Origin: an uncultured Duncaniella sp. | Lineage (GTDB): Bacteria > Bacteroidota > Bacteroidia > Bacteroidales > Muribaculaceae | Length of the DNA: 64,000 nucleotides | Direction of reading: 5' to 3' | Assembly: GCA_910589485.1 (NCBI GenBank) | Contig: CAJUSW010000006.1 | Coordinates: 146,527-210,526 of the forward strand | In this document: positions 1-9,287 of the stretch, piece by piece | How the letters are laid out: the number at the start of each line of letters is the position of its first letter | Numbering within the stretch: position 1 is the first letter of the stretch | The notes under the pieces: generated by a model | Told to the model about the DNA's origin: nothing | The model's input: the letters and a program-made list of their open reading frames with translations, nothing else | The model's database searches: none | Made by a program: the position numbers and the translations under genes

Positions 1-1309
1 GGCAAGCATCGCGTTCGGCCTGGGTGAATGTGTGACGTGATATATACACAGCAGTGTCGCCAAGCATGATGTCGTAGGAGTGGTTTCCCACACGGTTGCT
101 GTTCAGATTGTAGCGCTGAGCGTCCGTCGCGCTCCAGGTATAATGTAGGCCATCGGAAGCTGTGGGTTTATTGATATAGAACACGTCATTGAAGAACGCA
201 TCGTAGCGCATATCATTATCTCCGTATAGATCGATCATATACTTGGATGGAGCCATGTAGCAATTGCTCTTGGCAAGCTTCGGAACCGAGATGCCGTTCA
301 CCTCAGTTTCATAACTTGCCACCATGCCGTCAAGATACACGCCTGAAGTATTGGCATTATAGGCCATCGCATGCTTCCATGCGCGGTTGAAGTAGTTGCC
401 ACGTGGATTGTAGGCGGTCACGGACGAGTGGGTAACAACGAAGAGAGCCTCGGCATTAGTCTTATTGTTGTTCTCGTCAAACACCTCGTTGACATCGCTG
501 TACAGTTTTACTCCTAAAGACGCCGCATTGTCTATCAGATAGTCAGCTGAGACCTTGGCTTGTTGCAACAATTGCTTACTTTCGCCATCGGAGATTGGAT
601 CAGCATACCCCAGTCCGTCAGTGTAGGTGGCGTAAGTCAGGCATGCCTTGGCATGGAGGTGATAGGCGGCAGCGCGGGTCACATGGCCACGCACCTCCTG
701 ATGGATTGGAAGATATTGCTTCGCAAATTCCAGATCACTGATTATGACATTATAGAAGTCGTTGACCTTGTTGCATGTCGGAGCTGATATGGGAGTAGAT
801 GTCGGCAAAGTGGAGAGATACTTGCCACCCCACTGTTCCACTATATTATAGAGGGCATGGGCTCGTATGAAATGGGCCTCTGCTACGAGCTCGTTGATGC
901 GATCCTGGCTCAGGCCAGTCACTTTATCGGCATAAAATATGGCTGCGTTGCAGGAATTTACTATGGCGTAAAATCCTGCATATCCCTCGTTGAGCATTCC
1001 GTTGGCCGCGCTGAAATCCTCATAGCGCATTAGTTTGCTCCAGTTCCCGTTTGTCCCTTCAGGATTGGTGTCCTGCCATATGTCGGTGCCGGTCTCTGCT
1101 GTCATCAAATATGTATCTTCGGCCTGTCCGTAGACTATGCGCACGAGATCAAAGTAGCAGTCATTGACTTTTTTCTCAAAACCGCTTGCTGTAGACCATT
1201 CCTGGTCGGTCGATACGCCCGATAGGTTCTCTTCTTCAAGACTGCAGGCCGCGGTTGCCATAAGCAGCGCGGAGGTTACTGCTAATGAGAATGATTTATG
1301 TAGTTTCAT
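1..1309 (-). CDS. SusD/RagB-family outer-membrane lipoprotein (C-terminus cut by window edge)
   Basis: Translating the minus strand from the ATG at 1309 gives 436 open codons that run off the left edge, so the C-terminus is missing (the family is usually 500-650 residues). The N-terminus has a short basic region, a hydrophobic stretch and a lipobox ending at Cys22 (ATAAC), followed by acidic residues typical of surface-exposed Bacteroidetes lipoproteins. The helical, TPR-like N-terminal half contains family-typical stretches such as EAHFIRAHALYN, followed by a region on tyrosine-rich carbohydrate-contacting folds. It starts 39 bp after the stop of the upstream SusC gene, the usual susC-susD order. 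Role by family: glycan capture at the cell surface as a lid over SusC. The specific substrate cannot be read, because no glycoside hydrolase is visible next to it. Confidence 0.9.
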   Translation of the reverse strand, partial: MKLHKSFSLAVTSALLMATAACSLEEENLSGVSTDQEWSTASGFEKKVNDCYFDLVRIVYGQAEDTYLMTAETGTDIWQDTNPEGTNGNWSKLMRYEDFSAANGMLNEGYAGFYAIVNSCNAAIFYADKVTGLSQDRINELVAEAHFIRAHALYNIVEQWGGKYLSTLPTSTPISAPTCNKVNDFYNVIISDLEFAKQYLPIHQEVRGHVTRAAAYHLHAKACLTYATYTDGLGYADPISDGESKQLLQQAKVSADYLIDNAASLGVKLYSDVNEVFDENNNKTNAEALFVVTHSSVTAYNPRGNYFNRAWKHAMAYNANTSGVYLDGMVASYETEVNGISVPKLAKSNCYMAPSKYMIDLYGDNDMRYDAFFNDVFYINKPTASDGLHYTWSATDAQRYNLNSNRVGNHSYDIMLGDTAVYISRHTFTQAERDAC

Positions 1310-1348
1310 TGATTGTAGTATTGTAAGGATTTGTTTTTAGACACACTC

Positions 1349-4300
1349 TTAGAACGAGAGGTTGACTCCGAGCACATACTGCTTGGACAGAGGTGCATCA
1401 TCGTCGTCGCCACCTTTTTCGGGGTCGTAGTTCTTAAGATACTTGGACTTGGTGAAGATGAAAGGATTATTGGCAGTGAAGTACACGCGTAGCTTATTGG
1501 CTCCGAATTTCTTAACCCAGTTTTTCGGGAATGTGTAGCCCAATGATATGTTCTTAACTTTCAGATATGAACCGTCGTAGTAATTGATCCATTGCTGATA
1601 GGGGTCCTGACCATTGGAGATGCTGGCATCGGGGCGTGGATAGCGGCCGTTCTGATTCTCGGGTGTCCAATAGTCGCATATTGTTGGTGACGGCGTGAGG
1701 CCATCGGTACGGTACCAACCAGTGAGGCCGTAGGGAATGGTCCATCCCCAGCGGGCAAGTAACAGGAAACTCAGATCTATGCCTTTATAGGTGAAAGTGT
1801 TGAGGAGGCTGCCTGACCATTTTGGATCAGCGTTGCCGAGTACATAGTAGTCATCCGTGGTAAGTTTATAGTCAGGTTCGCCATTCTCAGCGATATGTAC
1901 CTGACCAGGCTTTTGGCTGTATTTGGCAGCCTCGTCGGCCTGAGCGGTACCCCATATTCCTGCGTATTTGAATCCATAGTAGGTGTGGATGCCCTCGCCC
2001 GGTATCAGATAGTAGTCACCAAACTGTAGCGGGCCTTCGCTGGTAGTCTTTATCACCTCGTTTTTGTTGGTCGAGAATGTGAGGGTGCTTGTCCAGGTGA
2101 AATCACGGTTGGTGATATTGTGGCTCGTAATGGCAACTTCCACGCCTGTATTGCGCACCTCACCGACGTTTGACCATATGTCGAACGGTGATGATCCGTA
2201 ACCACCGGCCAGATAAGGGAGCTTCTTTTGGAATAACAGGTCTTTGGTATCGGTACGGTACCAGTCCAAGGTTAAGGTGATGCGATCGTTGAGGAATCCG
2301 GCATCAAGACCGATATTAAGATTGTAGGATTTTTCCCATCCGAGGTCCTTGTTGGCAATCGAGAGGGTATAACCGCTATATCCTTGGGGGATGTCTTGGA
2401 ATCCGATTATGCCGGTACGGCTGTAATCGAGGGTTGCGTATGCTGAAGCTCCGGCATTGCCTGTCACTCCGTATTCACCACGTATCTTCAGGTTGTTCAG
2501 CCATTGGATATCACGCATCAGAGGCTCGTCACTGATGCGCCAGGCAAGTGATCCGGCAGGAAATGTGTCCCATTTGTGACCGCTCGCCAGCATGGATGAT
2601 CCGTCGCGTCGGGTCGTGAAGCTGGCAAGATACCGTCCTTTATAGCTGTAGTTAAGACGTATTGCATAGGACATCTTCTGTATCTGTATATAGTCGGAAG
2701 CCACTGTCGGAGTGCCGGTTGCGGCCCCGAGATTGTGGTAGCCATAATCGTCGGAGTCAAATCCATTGGCAGTTGCTGTCGAGCTCTCGAGACAGTCTTT
2801 GCTCCACTCGGTGATACCGGTCACCGTGAAGTGATTGTCGGCGTTAATGTCAAAATTGTAGGTTAATATATTCTGCCACTTGTAGTTGTAGGTGAATTTG
2901 TTGTCGACTGCGGCCGACACTTTTCCGCTTTCAAGGCCTTGATAAGAATGGTTGCCGGTGTAGCTGCTACCTTTTATATTACGGAAGTAACCGCCGAGCA
3001 CCGTCTTGATTGACAGGCCCTTGATGGGAAACAGTTCCACATAGGCCTGAGGTGTCATGCTCAGGGTTTTATAGTTATTGATATAGCTTCGTGAATTATT
3101 GTCGGCAAGTGGATTCATATTGCCATCTCCCAAAGGATAATCCACTATGCCACCGTTTTCGTCGTACACGTCGCCCAGGGGTGCCATGCACAATACGCGG
3201 TTCCATATACGGCTGTACCTGCGGTCGTTGTTGGAGTACATGCCATAAAGGCTCAGACCATAGTCCAGCCACTTGGTTGGATGGAAGTCGAGTTTCATGC
3301 GAGCCGAATAACGTTTCAGTTCATCACCTTTCAGCAGACCTTCGACTCCGTAGTATCCAAGTGAGAACATGGCGTCCACGCGGTCGTTGGAATATGCGGT
3401 ATTGAGGTTATAGCTTTGGGTGCTACCTGTCTGAGATGCCTCATCTGCCCAGTCTACCCATTTCCCTTGGTCGATGAATGACTGCATGTAGGCGGGAAAG
3501 AGCTTATCATCATCGGCGGGACTGTTCCACACCCCGGCCGTGCGTTGTGCTTCACGCCGGAAGTTGATATAATTCTCTCCACGGTTTACTTCAGGAAAAC
3601 TGCTGAGTGTGTTCCAACCATAGTAACCGTCGAAGTTTACAGAAAAACGGTTTTCCTGCGGATTTTTTGTGGTGATTATTATCACACCATTGGCTCCGGC
3701 AGCACCGTAGATGGCTGTGCTTGAGGCTCCCTTGAGTACCTCGATCGATGCTATATCATTTGGGTTGAGTTCATCGTATGATCCCTCTATACCGTCGATT
3801 ATGAAAAGTGGATTGTTATTGCCGTTGATAGAGCGTGTACCGCGCAGGCTCATGTTTACGCCTGAGCCTGCATCACCGCTTGTGCGTGTGATGTCGAGGC
3901 CGGCTACCTGGCCTTGAATAGCTTCGATGACGTTTCCGGTAGGAGTGCGTACAATATCTTCGGCTTTGACTGATGAAATTGCTCCTGACAGATCGCGTTT
4001 ACGCATAGTGCCATAGCCTATCGCCACTACTTCGTCAAGTTCTACCGAACTCGTTTTCATCACGGCTTCAACCTTTCCGTCTATCGGCTTTACGGTAAGT
4101 GGCTCGTATCCTACATATGAGAGGGTAAGGGAGCTGTTGGCGGGGGCTTTAATTGAAAAATTTCCATCGACATCGGTCACGCCTCCAAGTCCTGTGTGGC
4201 CGTCCACCATCACGGTGACTCCGATCATGGGATCGCCGTTTTCATCAACGACATGTCCCTGAATTGTGATGTTTTGAGTAATTGATTGATTTACAGATGA

Positions 4301-4443
4301 TTTACCCCCCCCCAGTTTTCGGAGGCACTAATGGTGCCATTGAGGGCGGAAGAGCAGATCATGAGACCACTTACAGCTATAACCTGAGCACAACGGGATG
4401 TGGCAAGGCTGAAAAGCTGTTGAAAATCTTTTCTCTTTTCCAT
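1349..4443 (-). CDS. SusC/RagA-family TonB-linked outer-membrane transporter, frameshifted at a C9 tract
   Basis: The continuous frame 1349-4228 encodes 959 residues: a carboxypeptidase-D-like domain, the plug (ELDEVVAIGYGTMRKRDLSG, then SLRGTRSINGNNNPLFIIDG) and a long beta-barrel ending in Phe (VLGVNLSF). Its first Met (MIGVTVM) lies inside the CarboxypepD domain, so it cannot be the true start. Upstream, an ATG at 4443 opens MEKRKDFQQLFSL with a hydrophobic signal segment, reads to the nine-G run (nine C on the plus strand, 4305-4313), then stops at a TAA just beyond. Adding one G joins the frames as GGGKSSVN...QNITIQGHVVDENGDPMIG, a textbook SusC N-terminus and about 1031 residues. As sequenced the gene is off. 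Either it is phase-variable by slippage at the tract or the base count is wrong. It pairs with the SusD gene downstream. Confidence 0.88.
4305..4313. repeat. C9 homopolymer inside the susC signal-peptide region
   Basis: Nine consecutive C bases on the plus strand (nine G on the coding strand) sit exactly where the SusC signal-peptide frame and the mature-protein frame separate. Ten or seven bases would place them in one frame; nine does not. This is the arrangement expected of a slipped-strand phase-variation tract, but long homopolymers are also common sequencing-error sites. Confidence 0.85.
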
Positions 4444-4523
4444 GGGTTAGATTTTTGATTATTTTGGTATATAATTAAGGCGCAAGGATTATTAATTGTA
4501 TAGTGTTAAATCCAATTGCCTTG

Positions 4524-4531
4524 CAAAAGTA
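4524..4531 (-). promoter_or_regulatory. Candidate susC promoter (-7 box TACTTTTG)
   Basis: On the minus strand TACTTTTG matches the Bacteroidetes -7 consensus TAnnTTTG exactly and lies about 80 bp upstream of the susC ATG at 4443, in an AT-rich intergenic stretch (4444-4679). No good TTG box is found about 20 bp further upstream, where the sequence reads TAA, so only the -7 element is supported. Confidence 0.5.
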
Positions 4532-4679
4532 ACAAAAAAATAAGAAACCGTTTAAAATTATGTGAAAAAAGATTTTCAAAATCCGACATATAAATTTGCT
4601 ACCGATATCAGGCCTATGCGACATTATCGCACCAAATACTGGCGTCGGTTATGGTAATTTTGCTGACGGATGAACGGCG

Positions 4680-6056
4680 TTATTTGACCCAGGCGGTGGG
4701 GTTGAGTTTGGTGCGTTCGTTGCGGACCTCAAAGTGGAGTATGGTGCGGTTTCCATCGGCGGGGTCTGAGAAGATGGTGCCTATGGTCTGTCCGGCCTTG
4801 ACTTTCTCGCCCTGGCGCACTGATGCCGACGAAAGCCCTGCGTAGACGGTGAGATATTTGCCGTGGCGGAGCATGACGATGGTGTTGAAGCCATCCTGGC
4901 GGAATATGGCCGAGACGGTGCCTTCAAATACTGCGCGGGCGGTGGTGCCACGCGACACTTCGATGTCGATGCCCGAGTTGTCGGTCATGACATGTTTCTG
5001 GGTGGGGTGGGGCTGACGGCCAAACTGGCGCACTATCTTGTAGCGTCCGTTCACAGGAAACAGCAACCGGCCCTTGTTGGAGGTGAAGGAGCCTGAGAGC
5101 TGCGAAGCCGATGTGGAGGCGGCCGAGCGCGTCTCGGCGCGGGCCGAGGCTATGTCGCGGGCCGAGAGGGTGTTACCGTTCTTGCCCGAGGCTTTCGAGC
5201 GGGAGGCCGAGCTTTTCGCCTTCTTTACACGGGCCTCGCGGGCAGCTTCTTCCCGGGCTATGCGGGCTTGCTCGGCGGCTATTATGCGGTCCAGTTCGCG
5301 GTCCAGTGCACGGGCCTGACGCTTCTGCTCGGCGAGTTCGGCGCGCAGTTGCTTATCCTGCTTGCGTAGCGAGGTCACCATCTTTTCCGATTCTCCCTGC
5401 TTCACGGCGAGTGACCGGCGTGCATCCTCGGCCTCGCGGTAGGCGCGGTCCTGCTGGTGGCGCAGCCCGGTGAGGTGTTGCCGGCGCTCGCCTATACGTT
5501 CGATGGCCCGGTCGATGTCCTCGGCTTTGCGTTGGCGCCAAGCGGTGAAGCGGTTGAGGTAGCGCATGCGGCTATAGGCCTCGCTGAAACTCCGTGACGA
5601 GAATATGAACGAGAGGGTGTTCATGTCGCCGGCCGCGGGTTGCATGCTCTTGACGGCTTTGGCGTAGGCCGAGCGCATCTCTTCGAGTTCCGATTCAAGG
5701 GTGGATATGGAGTCGGCTGTGGAGTTGATCTCAGCGCCTATGGAGTCGATGCGCGAACGCAGCTGCTTAACGGTGGCGTCCTGTTGGCGTATATCGGCGT
5801 TGAGCGAGTTTAGCGAGTTGAGCTGGCGTTTCAGTTCCTGCCCGGTGGTGTTGAGGCGGGTAGAAGTTTCCGAGATCTTGCGTTGGGTGTTGGTCTGCTC
5901 CTTTTTCACGCTCTCGGCCGATCGTTGGGTCTTACGTTTACGCACGGGTGCTGCGGCATGGACATCGGTCACGCTTGTCGCGATCATGGCTGAAACCATG
6001 ATTACGGCGAGCATGCGGAGAGATCGGCGTATCAGGCGAGAGGTGATGAATTGCAT
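4680..6056 (-). CDS. EnvC-like murein hydrolase activator (coiled coil plus degenerate LytM/M23 domain)
   Basis: 458 residues. An N-terminal signal segment (residues 10-34, ending VHAAA) is followed by a long coiled coil rich in Arg, Glu and Gln (about 45-275), a Ser/Ala-rich linker, and a C-terminal M23/LytM fold (about 330-458). In active LytM enzymes zinc and catalytic residues come from HxxxD, a His in YxHL and HxH. Here the first His is Asn360 (NSGID), YxHL reads YAGLS, and HxH reads ILH (Ile439, His441). The site therefore looks unable to hydrolyse peptidoglycan, as in E. coli EnvC, which activates amidases instead. Expected location is the periplasm, acting in cell separation. It is the last gene of the run dut-TPR-DUF4292-this gene, 80 bp after the DUF4292 stop. 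Confidence 0.85.
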   Translation of the reverse strand: MQFITSRLIRRSLRMLAVIMVSAMIATSVTDVHAAAPVRKRKTQRSAESVKKEQTNTQRKISETSTRLNTTGQELKRQLNSLNSLNADIRQQDATVKQLRSRIDSIGAEINSTADSISTLESELEEMRSAYAKAVKSMQPAAGDMNTLSFIFSSRSFSEAYSRMRYLNRFTAWRQRKAEDIDRAIERIGERRQHLTGLRHQQDRAYREAEDARRSLAVKQGESEKMVTSLRKQDKQLRAELAEQKRQARALDRELDRIIAAEQARIAREEAAREARVKKAKSSASRSKASGKNGNTLSARDIASARAETRSAASTSASQLSGSFTSNKGRLLFPVNGRYKIVRQFGRQPHPTQKHVMTDNSGIDIEVSRGTTARAVFEGTVSAIFRQDGFNTIVMLRHGKYLTVYAGLSSASVRQGEKVKAGQTIGTIFSDPADGNRTILHFEVRNERTKLNPTAWVK

Positions 6057-6136
6057 TTTTACGTGAGGTTGTTATTGAATCATGGCTGAGAGAGTGAAGG
6101 CGAGGAGAGGTGAAGTGTAGGGATGGGCTGAGCCCG

Positions 6137-6865
6137 TCAGATCTTGGAGAGGGCGCGTATGAGTTCCGATCCCTTTATGCGCCGGTAGCCCGACGGCAGT
6201 GAGAAACGGCCGGCATTGCCTGCGTCCACCTCGGCGCGTTGCCAGTTGTAGTCCAGAGTGGCGGCTACGCTGGTTTTGCCTGACGTTGCCTCGATGCTGA
6301 CGTCCGACGCGAGGGGCAGATTCTCGAGCGGAGAGTAGGTCACTTTGGCTGTGCGTCCCGACCGGTGGCTCACGGTGATGGCAAGCGGCTGGAATGTGGA
6401 GTCAAGCGTGCGCAGGTCAACGCTCACATTCCCCGTCGAAGCCGGGAGCGTGAGCGGTGCTCCGAGCAGTATGTTCTGCAGGTCGCCCACGGTGATATTG
6501 AGTCCGCCGAGTGCCTCGCTGATGCTTTCTGCCACATACACCCGTTGCATCTTGGCGTAGGCATACACGGAGTCGCCCGTTACATAGGCCGCGGCTACCT
6601 CCATGCCGAAAAATCTCATGGATATGTGTATGCTCCGGTCCTTGACCATCGTCATGGTGCCGGATATGCGTATCGATTTTGGCTTGCTCACGTTGACGCT
6701 GACCGGCAGTTTCAGGTCGGTCCACTCGATGCCTCCTTCCCCTGCGGGCGAGCCGGGAGTATAGGAGTCTCCACCTGATATAGCCCCCTTGCGCGAGGAG
6801 CCACACGAGGCTACGGTGAGTATCAGCGCGGAGAGGAGCATGTAGCGGAATATTGATCGGATCAT
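6137..6865 (-). CDS. DUF4292 lipoprotein
   Basis: 242 residues with a lipoprotein signal (lipobox TVASC, Cys21) followed by GSSRK, then a mostly beta-strand domain with segments such as IRISGTMTMVKDRSIHISMR and LGGLNITVGDLQNILLGAPL. This matches the Bacteroidetes DUF4292 family, whose fold resembles outer-membrane lipoprotein carriers of the LolA/LolB type; a role in lipoprotein or lipid handling is inference. It lies 33 bp after the TPR gene and upstream of the EnvC-like gene, all on the minus strand, so co-transcription is likely. Confidence 0.8.
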   Translation of the reverse strand: MIRSIFRYMLLSALILTVASCGSSRKGAISGGDSYTPGSPAGEGGIEWTDLKLPVSVNVSKPKSIRISGTMTMVKDRSIHISMRFFGMEVAAAYVTGDSVYAYAKMQRVYVAESISEALGGLNITVGDLQNILLGAPLTLPASTGNVSVDLRTLDSTFQPLAITVSHRSGRTAKVTYSPLENLPLASDVSIEATSGKTSVAATLDYNWQRAEVDAGNAGRFSLPSGYRRIKGSELIRALSKI

Positions 6866-6898
6866 GGGTGTACAGTGGATGCTTGGGTATGTGGATGC

Positions 6899-8656
6899 TT
6901 ATTTGAAGAAATACGTCTTGTGCTTTACTTTGCGTTGGAGCAATTCGTTGGAGGGGTCCATTTTCAGAGCCTCTTTCCAGAACTCTACCGCCTTCTCGGG
7001 CTCTCCGTCCATGAAGTATATGTCGCCGGCGTGTTCGAGCACATCAGCGCTCATATCCTCCTCGCCGGTCAGCTCCATGGTGCGGTCGATCATGTCGCGG
7101 GCCTTGGCATAGTCCTTCTTCTTGAAGAGTACCCAGGCATAGGTGTCGAGTGAGGTGGGATTGTCCTGCTCGGCCTGCATCACGGTCTCGATCATCTTCA
7201 GGGCTTCGTCGAGATCCTTGCCCTGCACCGCCATGTGGTAGGCGCAGTTGTTGAGAGCGAGCACATTGGCGGGGTTGTAGGTCAGGGCCTTGCGGTAATA
7301 TACATACGAGCTGTCCACCCGTTCCTGCTGATACATGTTGTCGCCCATGGCCGTGTAGATGCTCGACAGGGTTTCGGCATCGGCCTCGTCGGTGAGTTTC
7401 AGAGCCTTCTCAAGCTCGGCCATGCACTTGTCGTTCTCCTTGCGCTGGCCGTAGATCGACCCGAGCACCAGATGCTGGCGGGCATTGTCGGGGTAGTAGT
7501 GGAGCGAGCGTTCTATCGCGTCCTTGGCTTTGTCGAGGTTCTCCACCTGCAGATACAGCGATGTGAGCATCTCCCAGCCTTCGGGATCGGCGGGGTCGAG
7601 TCCGAGGGTCTGCTCCTCCTGCTCGGCGGCTCCTTCATAGTCGCGCGTCACTATCAGATAGCGGGCATAGGAGTCGTGTATGTCGTGCTCGAGCGGATGT
7701 TGCACTATCAGCGTGTCAAACAGTTGCCTTATGCGTGGCTGTTGCAGCGAGTCGGTGTACATCTCCTGGATGTATCCTCTCAGTATCGAGAGCTTGGTGT
7801 TGACATCGAGGCTGTTCTGGCGCAGGGCGTTGAACACCTCGCGGTCATATCCCACGGAGTCCTCCCGGGCCTTATAGTATTCGGCCTTGGAATAGTAGGC
7901 AAGTCCGCTCGAGGGATCCAGCTCACAGGCGCGGTCGAAAAACTTCAGTGCCTCGTCGTTGCGGCCGAACATCGAGTAAACCTTCCCTGAGAACACCATG
8001 AACTCCACGTTGGCGGGCGACGACTCACGCAGGCGGTCGGCTTCGGCCAGTATCGAGGCGGTGTCGTTCTCGTTGAAGTACAGCTGTATTTTGTTGCTCG
8101 ACAGGCTGAGGTTGGGGCCCTCGGTTGCCTCGATCGAGTCGTATATCGCTATCGCGCGGTCGCGGTCGTTGTTGTCGCCCCCTTGCGAGAGCACCTCGGC
8201 GAGCTGAAACGCTATCTCCACCTTTTCGGGATAGAGGCGATGGAGGGTGTCCCACACGCGTATGGCCTCGGCGCGGTCGAGCGAGCGCTGGGCGAGGAGT
8301 CCGTATTTCACTCCGGTGTAGTAGTCATCCGGATTTGCCTCCCAATACTCCTTGAGCATGCTCACGCCTTTCCCCATACCGGTGGTGTCGGTCGGGTCGG
8401 ACGATAGGATCAGGATGAAGTTGGACAGCTCAAGCCCGGTCTCCTTATCAGCAGGGTTGAGTTCGCGGGCGCGCGACAGCAGCGAGAATGCGGCGTCGTA
8501 ATTGCCTTGCGACTTGGCCCTGAGGGCTTCGAGATACATGTAGTCGGCCTTGGCAACATCTTCGGGCGATGTAGCCGGCTTGCGTCCGCGCCCTGTGGCC
8601 GTCGCGGCCATGGCAAGGAGCATTATGGGGATGATAAGGAATGGAAGTCGCTTCAT
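6899..8656 (-). CDS. Tetratricopeptide-repeat protein, exported
   Basis: 585 residues. An N-terminal signal peptide (hydrophobic segment LPFLIIPIMLLAMAATATG) precedes a chain of TPR units that fills the protein. Clear repeats include NYDAAFSLLSRARELNPADK, NDEALKFFDRACELDPSSGL and PEKAVEFWKEALKMDPSNEL. TPR superhelices are protein-protein scaffolds; the partner cannot be read here. The position between dut and the DUF4292 lipoprotein suggests an envelope-associated role, which is inference. The ATG at 8656 is directly followed by the signal peptide, which fixes the start. Confidence 0.85.
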   Translation of the reverse strand: MKRLPFLIIPIMLLAMAATATGRGRKPATSPEDVAKADYMYLEALRAKSQGNYDAAFSLLSRARELNPADKETGLELSNFILILSSDPTDTTGMGKGVSMLKEYWEANPDDYYTGVKYGLLAQRSLDRAEAIRVWDTLHRLYPEKVEIAFQLAEVLSQGGDNNDRDRAIAIYDSIEATEGPNLSLSSNKIQLYFNENDTASILAEADRLRESSPANVEFMVFSGKVYSMFGRNDEALKFFDRACELDPSSGLAYYSKAEYYKAREDSVGYDREVFNALRQNSLDVNTKLSILRGYIQEMYTDSLQQPRIRQLFDTLIVQHPLEHDIHDSYARYLIVTRDYEGAAEQEEQTLGLDPADPEGWEMLTSLYLQVENLDKAKDAIERSLHYYPDNARQHLVLGSIYGQRKENDKCMAELEKALKLTDEADAETLSSIYTAMGDNMYQQERVDSSYVYYRKALTYNPANVLALNNCAYHMAVQGKDLDEALKMIETVMQAEQDNPTSLDTYAWVLFKKKDYAKARDMIDRTMELTGEEDMSADVLEHAGDIYFMDGEPEKAVEFWKEALKMDPSNELLQRKVKHKTYFFK

Positions 8657-8736
8657 TGGTTGGACACACTCTTAGAGGGTTTGCCGAAATTGTGTAGGGG
8701 GGGGTGGAATACTGCTCCGGTGGGGGAGTGCTGATT

Positions 8737-9180
8737 CTATTCAGTGCCGGTGTGGCCGAAGGCTCCGTCGCCACGTTCGGTCTGGTCGATACGCTTCACG
8801 GGCTCCCAGGTCACGTGCACATATTTCTTGATCACCATCTGAGCGATGCGTTCGCCGGGTGCGATGGTGTAAGGCTCGTTGGACAGATTGATGACGATTA
8901 TGCCGATGTCGCCGCGATAGTCGGCGTCCACGGTTCCGGGTGTGTTGACCAGCGATATGCCGTGCTTGAGGGCGAGGCCCGAGCGCGGACGTATCTGGCA
9001 CTCGTAGCCCTGCGGGAGCTGCATCTTCAGGCCGGTGGGTATGAGAGCACGCTCGAGCGGTCCGAGGGTCAGAGGTTCGGTGATATTGGCGCGCACGTCC
9101 ATCCCGGCTGCCGAGTGTGTCTCGTAAGCGGGCAGATCGTAGGGCGATTCGCTGATGATTTTTACAGTGATATGTTCCAT
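8737..9180 (-). CDS. dut: dUTP diphosphatase (trimeric dUTPase)
   Basis: 147 residues, the usual length of a homotrimeric dUTPase. All five family motifs are visible: AGMDVRANI near residue 26, RPRSGLALKHGI, NTPGTVDADYRGDI with the catalytic Asp, GERIAQMVI, and the Gly-rich C-terminal arm ERGDGAFGHTGTE that closes over the substrate. It converts dUTP to dUMP and pyrophosphate, keeping uracil out of DNA and supplying thymidylate synthesis. It lies between an unknown lipoprotein (107 bp upstream) and the TPR gene (80 bp downstream), all minus strand. Confidence 0.97.
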   Translation of the reverse strand: MEHITVKIISESPYDLPAYETHSAAGMDVRANITEPLTLGPLERALIPTGLKMQLPQGYECQIRPRSGLALKHGISLVNTPGTVDADYRGDIGIIVINLSNEPYTIAPGERIAQMVIKKYVHVTWEPVKRIDQTERGDGAFGHTGTE

Positions 9181-9287
9181 AAATAAATAGTCGGATAGAT
9201 AGTAGAATTCTATGTATTAACGCGTGAGGGGATAAGAGTGTTTAGTGGAGATCGTCACGATCTCGTGCCTGGTGCGGACAACCGGGC

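Noticed and set aside
1340..8677. Shared GACACACTCTTAGA at 1340 and 8664.
   Set aside because: Fourteen bases matching once in 64 kb is expected by chance several times over; one copy also overlaps the SusC stop codon.
8697..8704. Eight-G run between dut and the TPR gene.
   Set aside because: Intergenic, with no start codon, promoter box or frame change depending on it; probably a chance run in GC-rich sequence.
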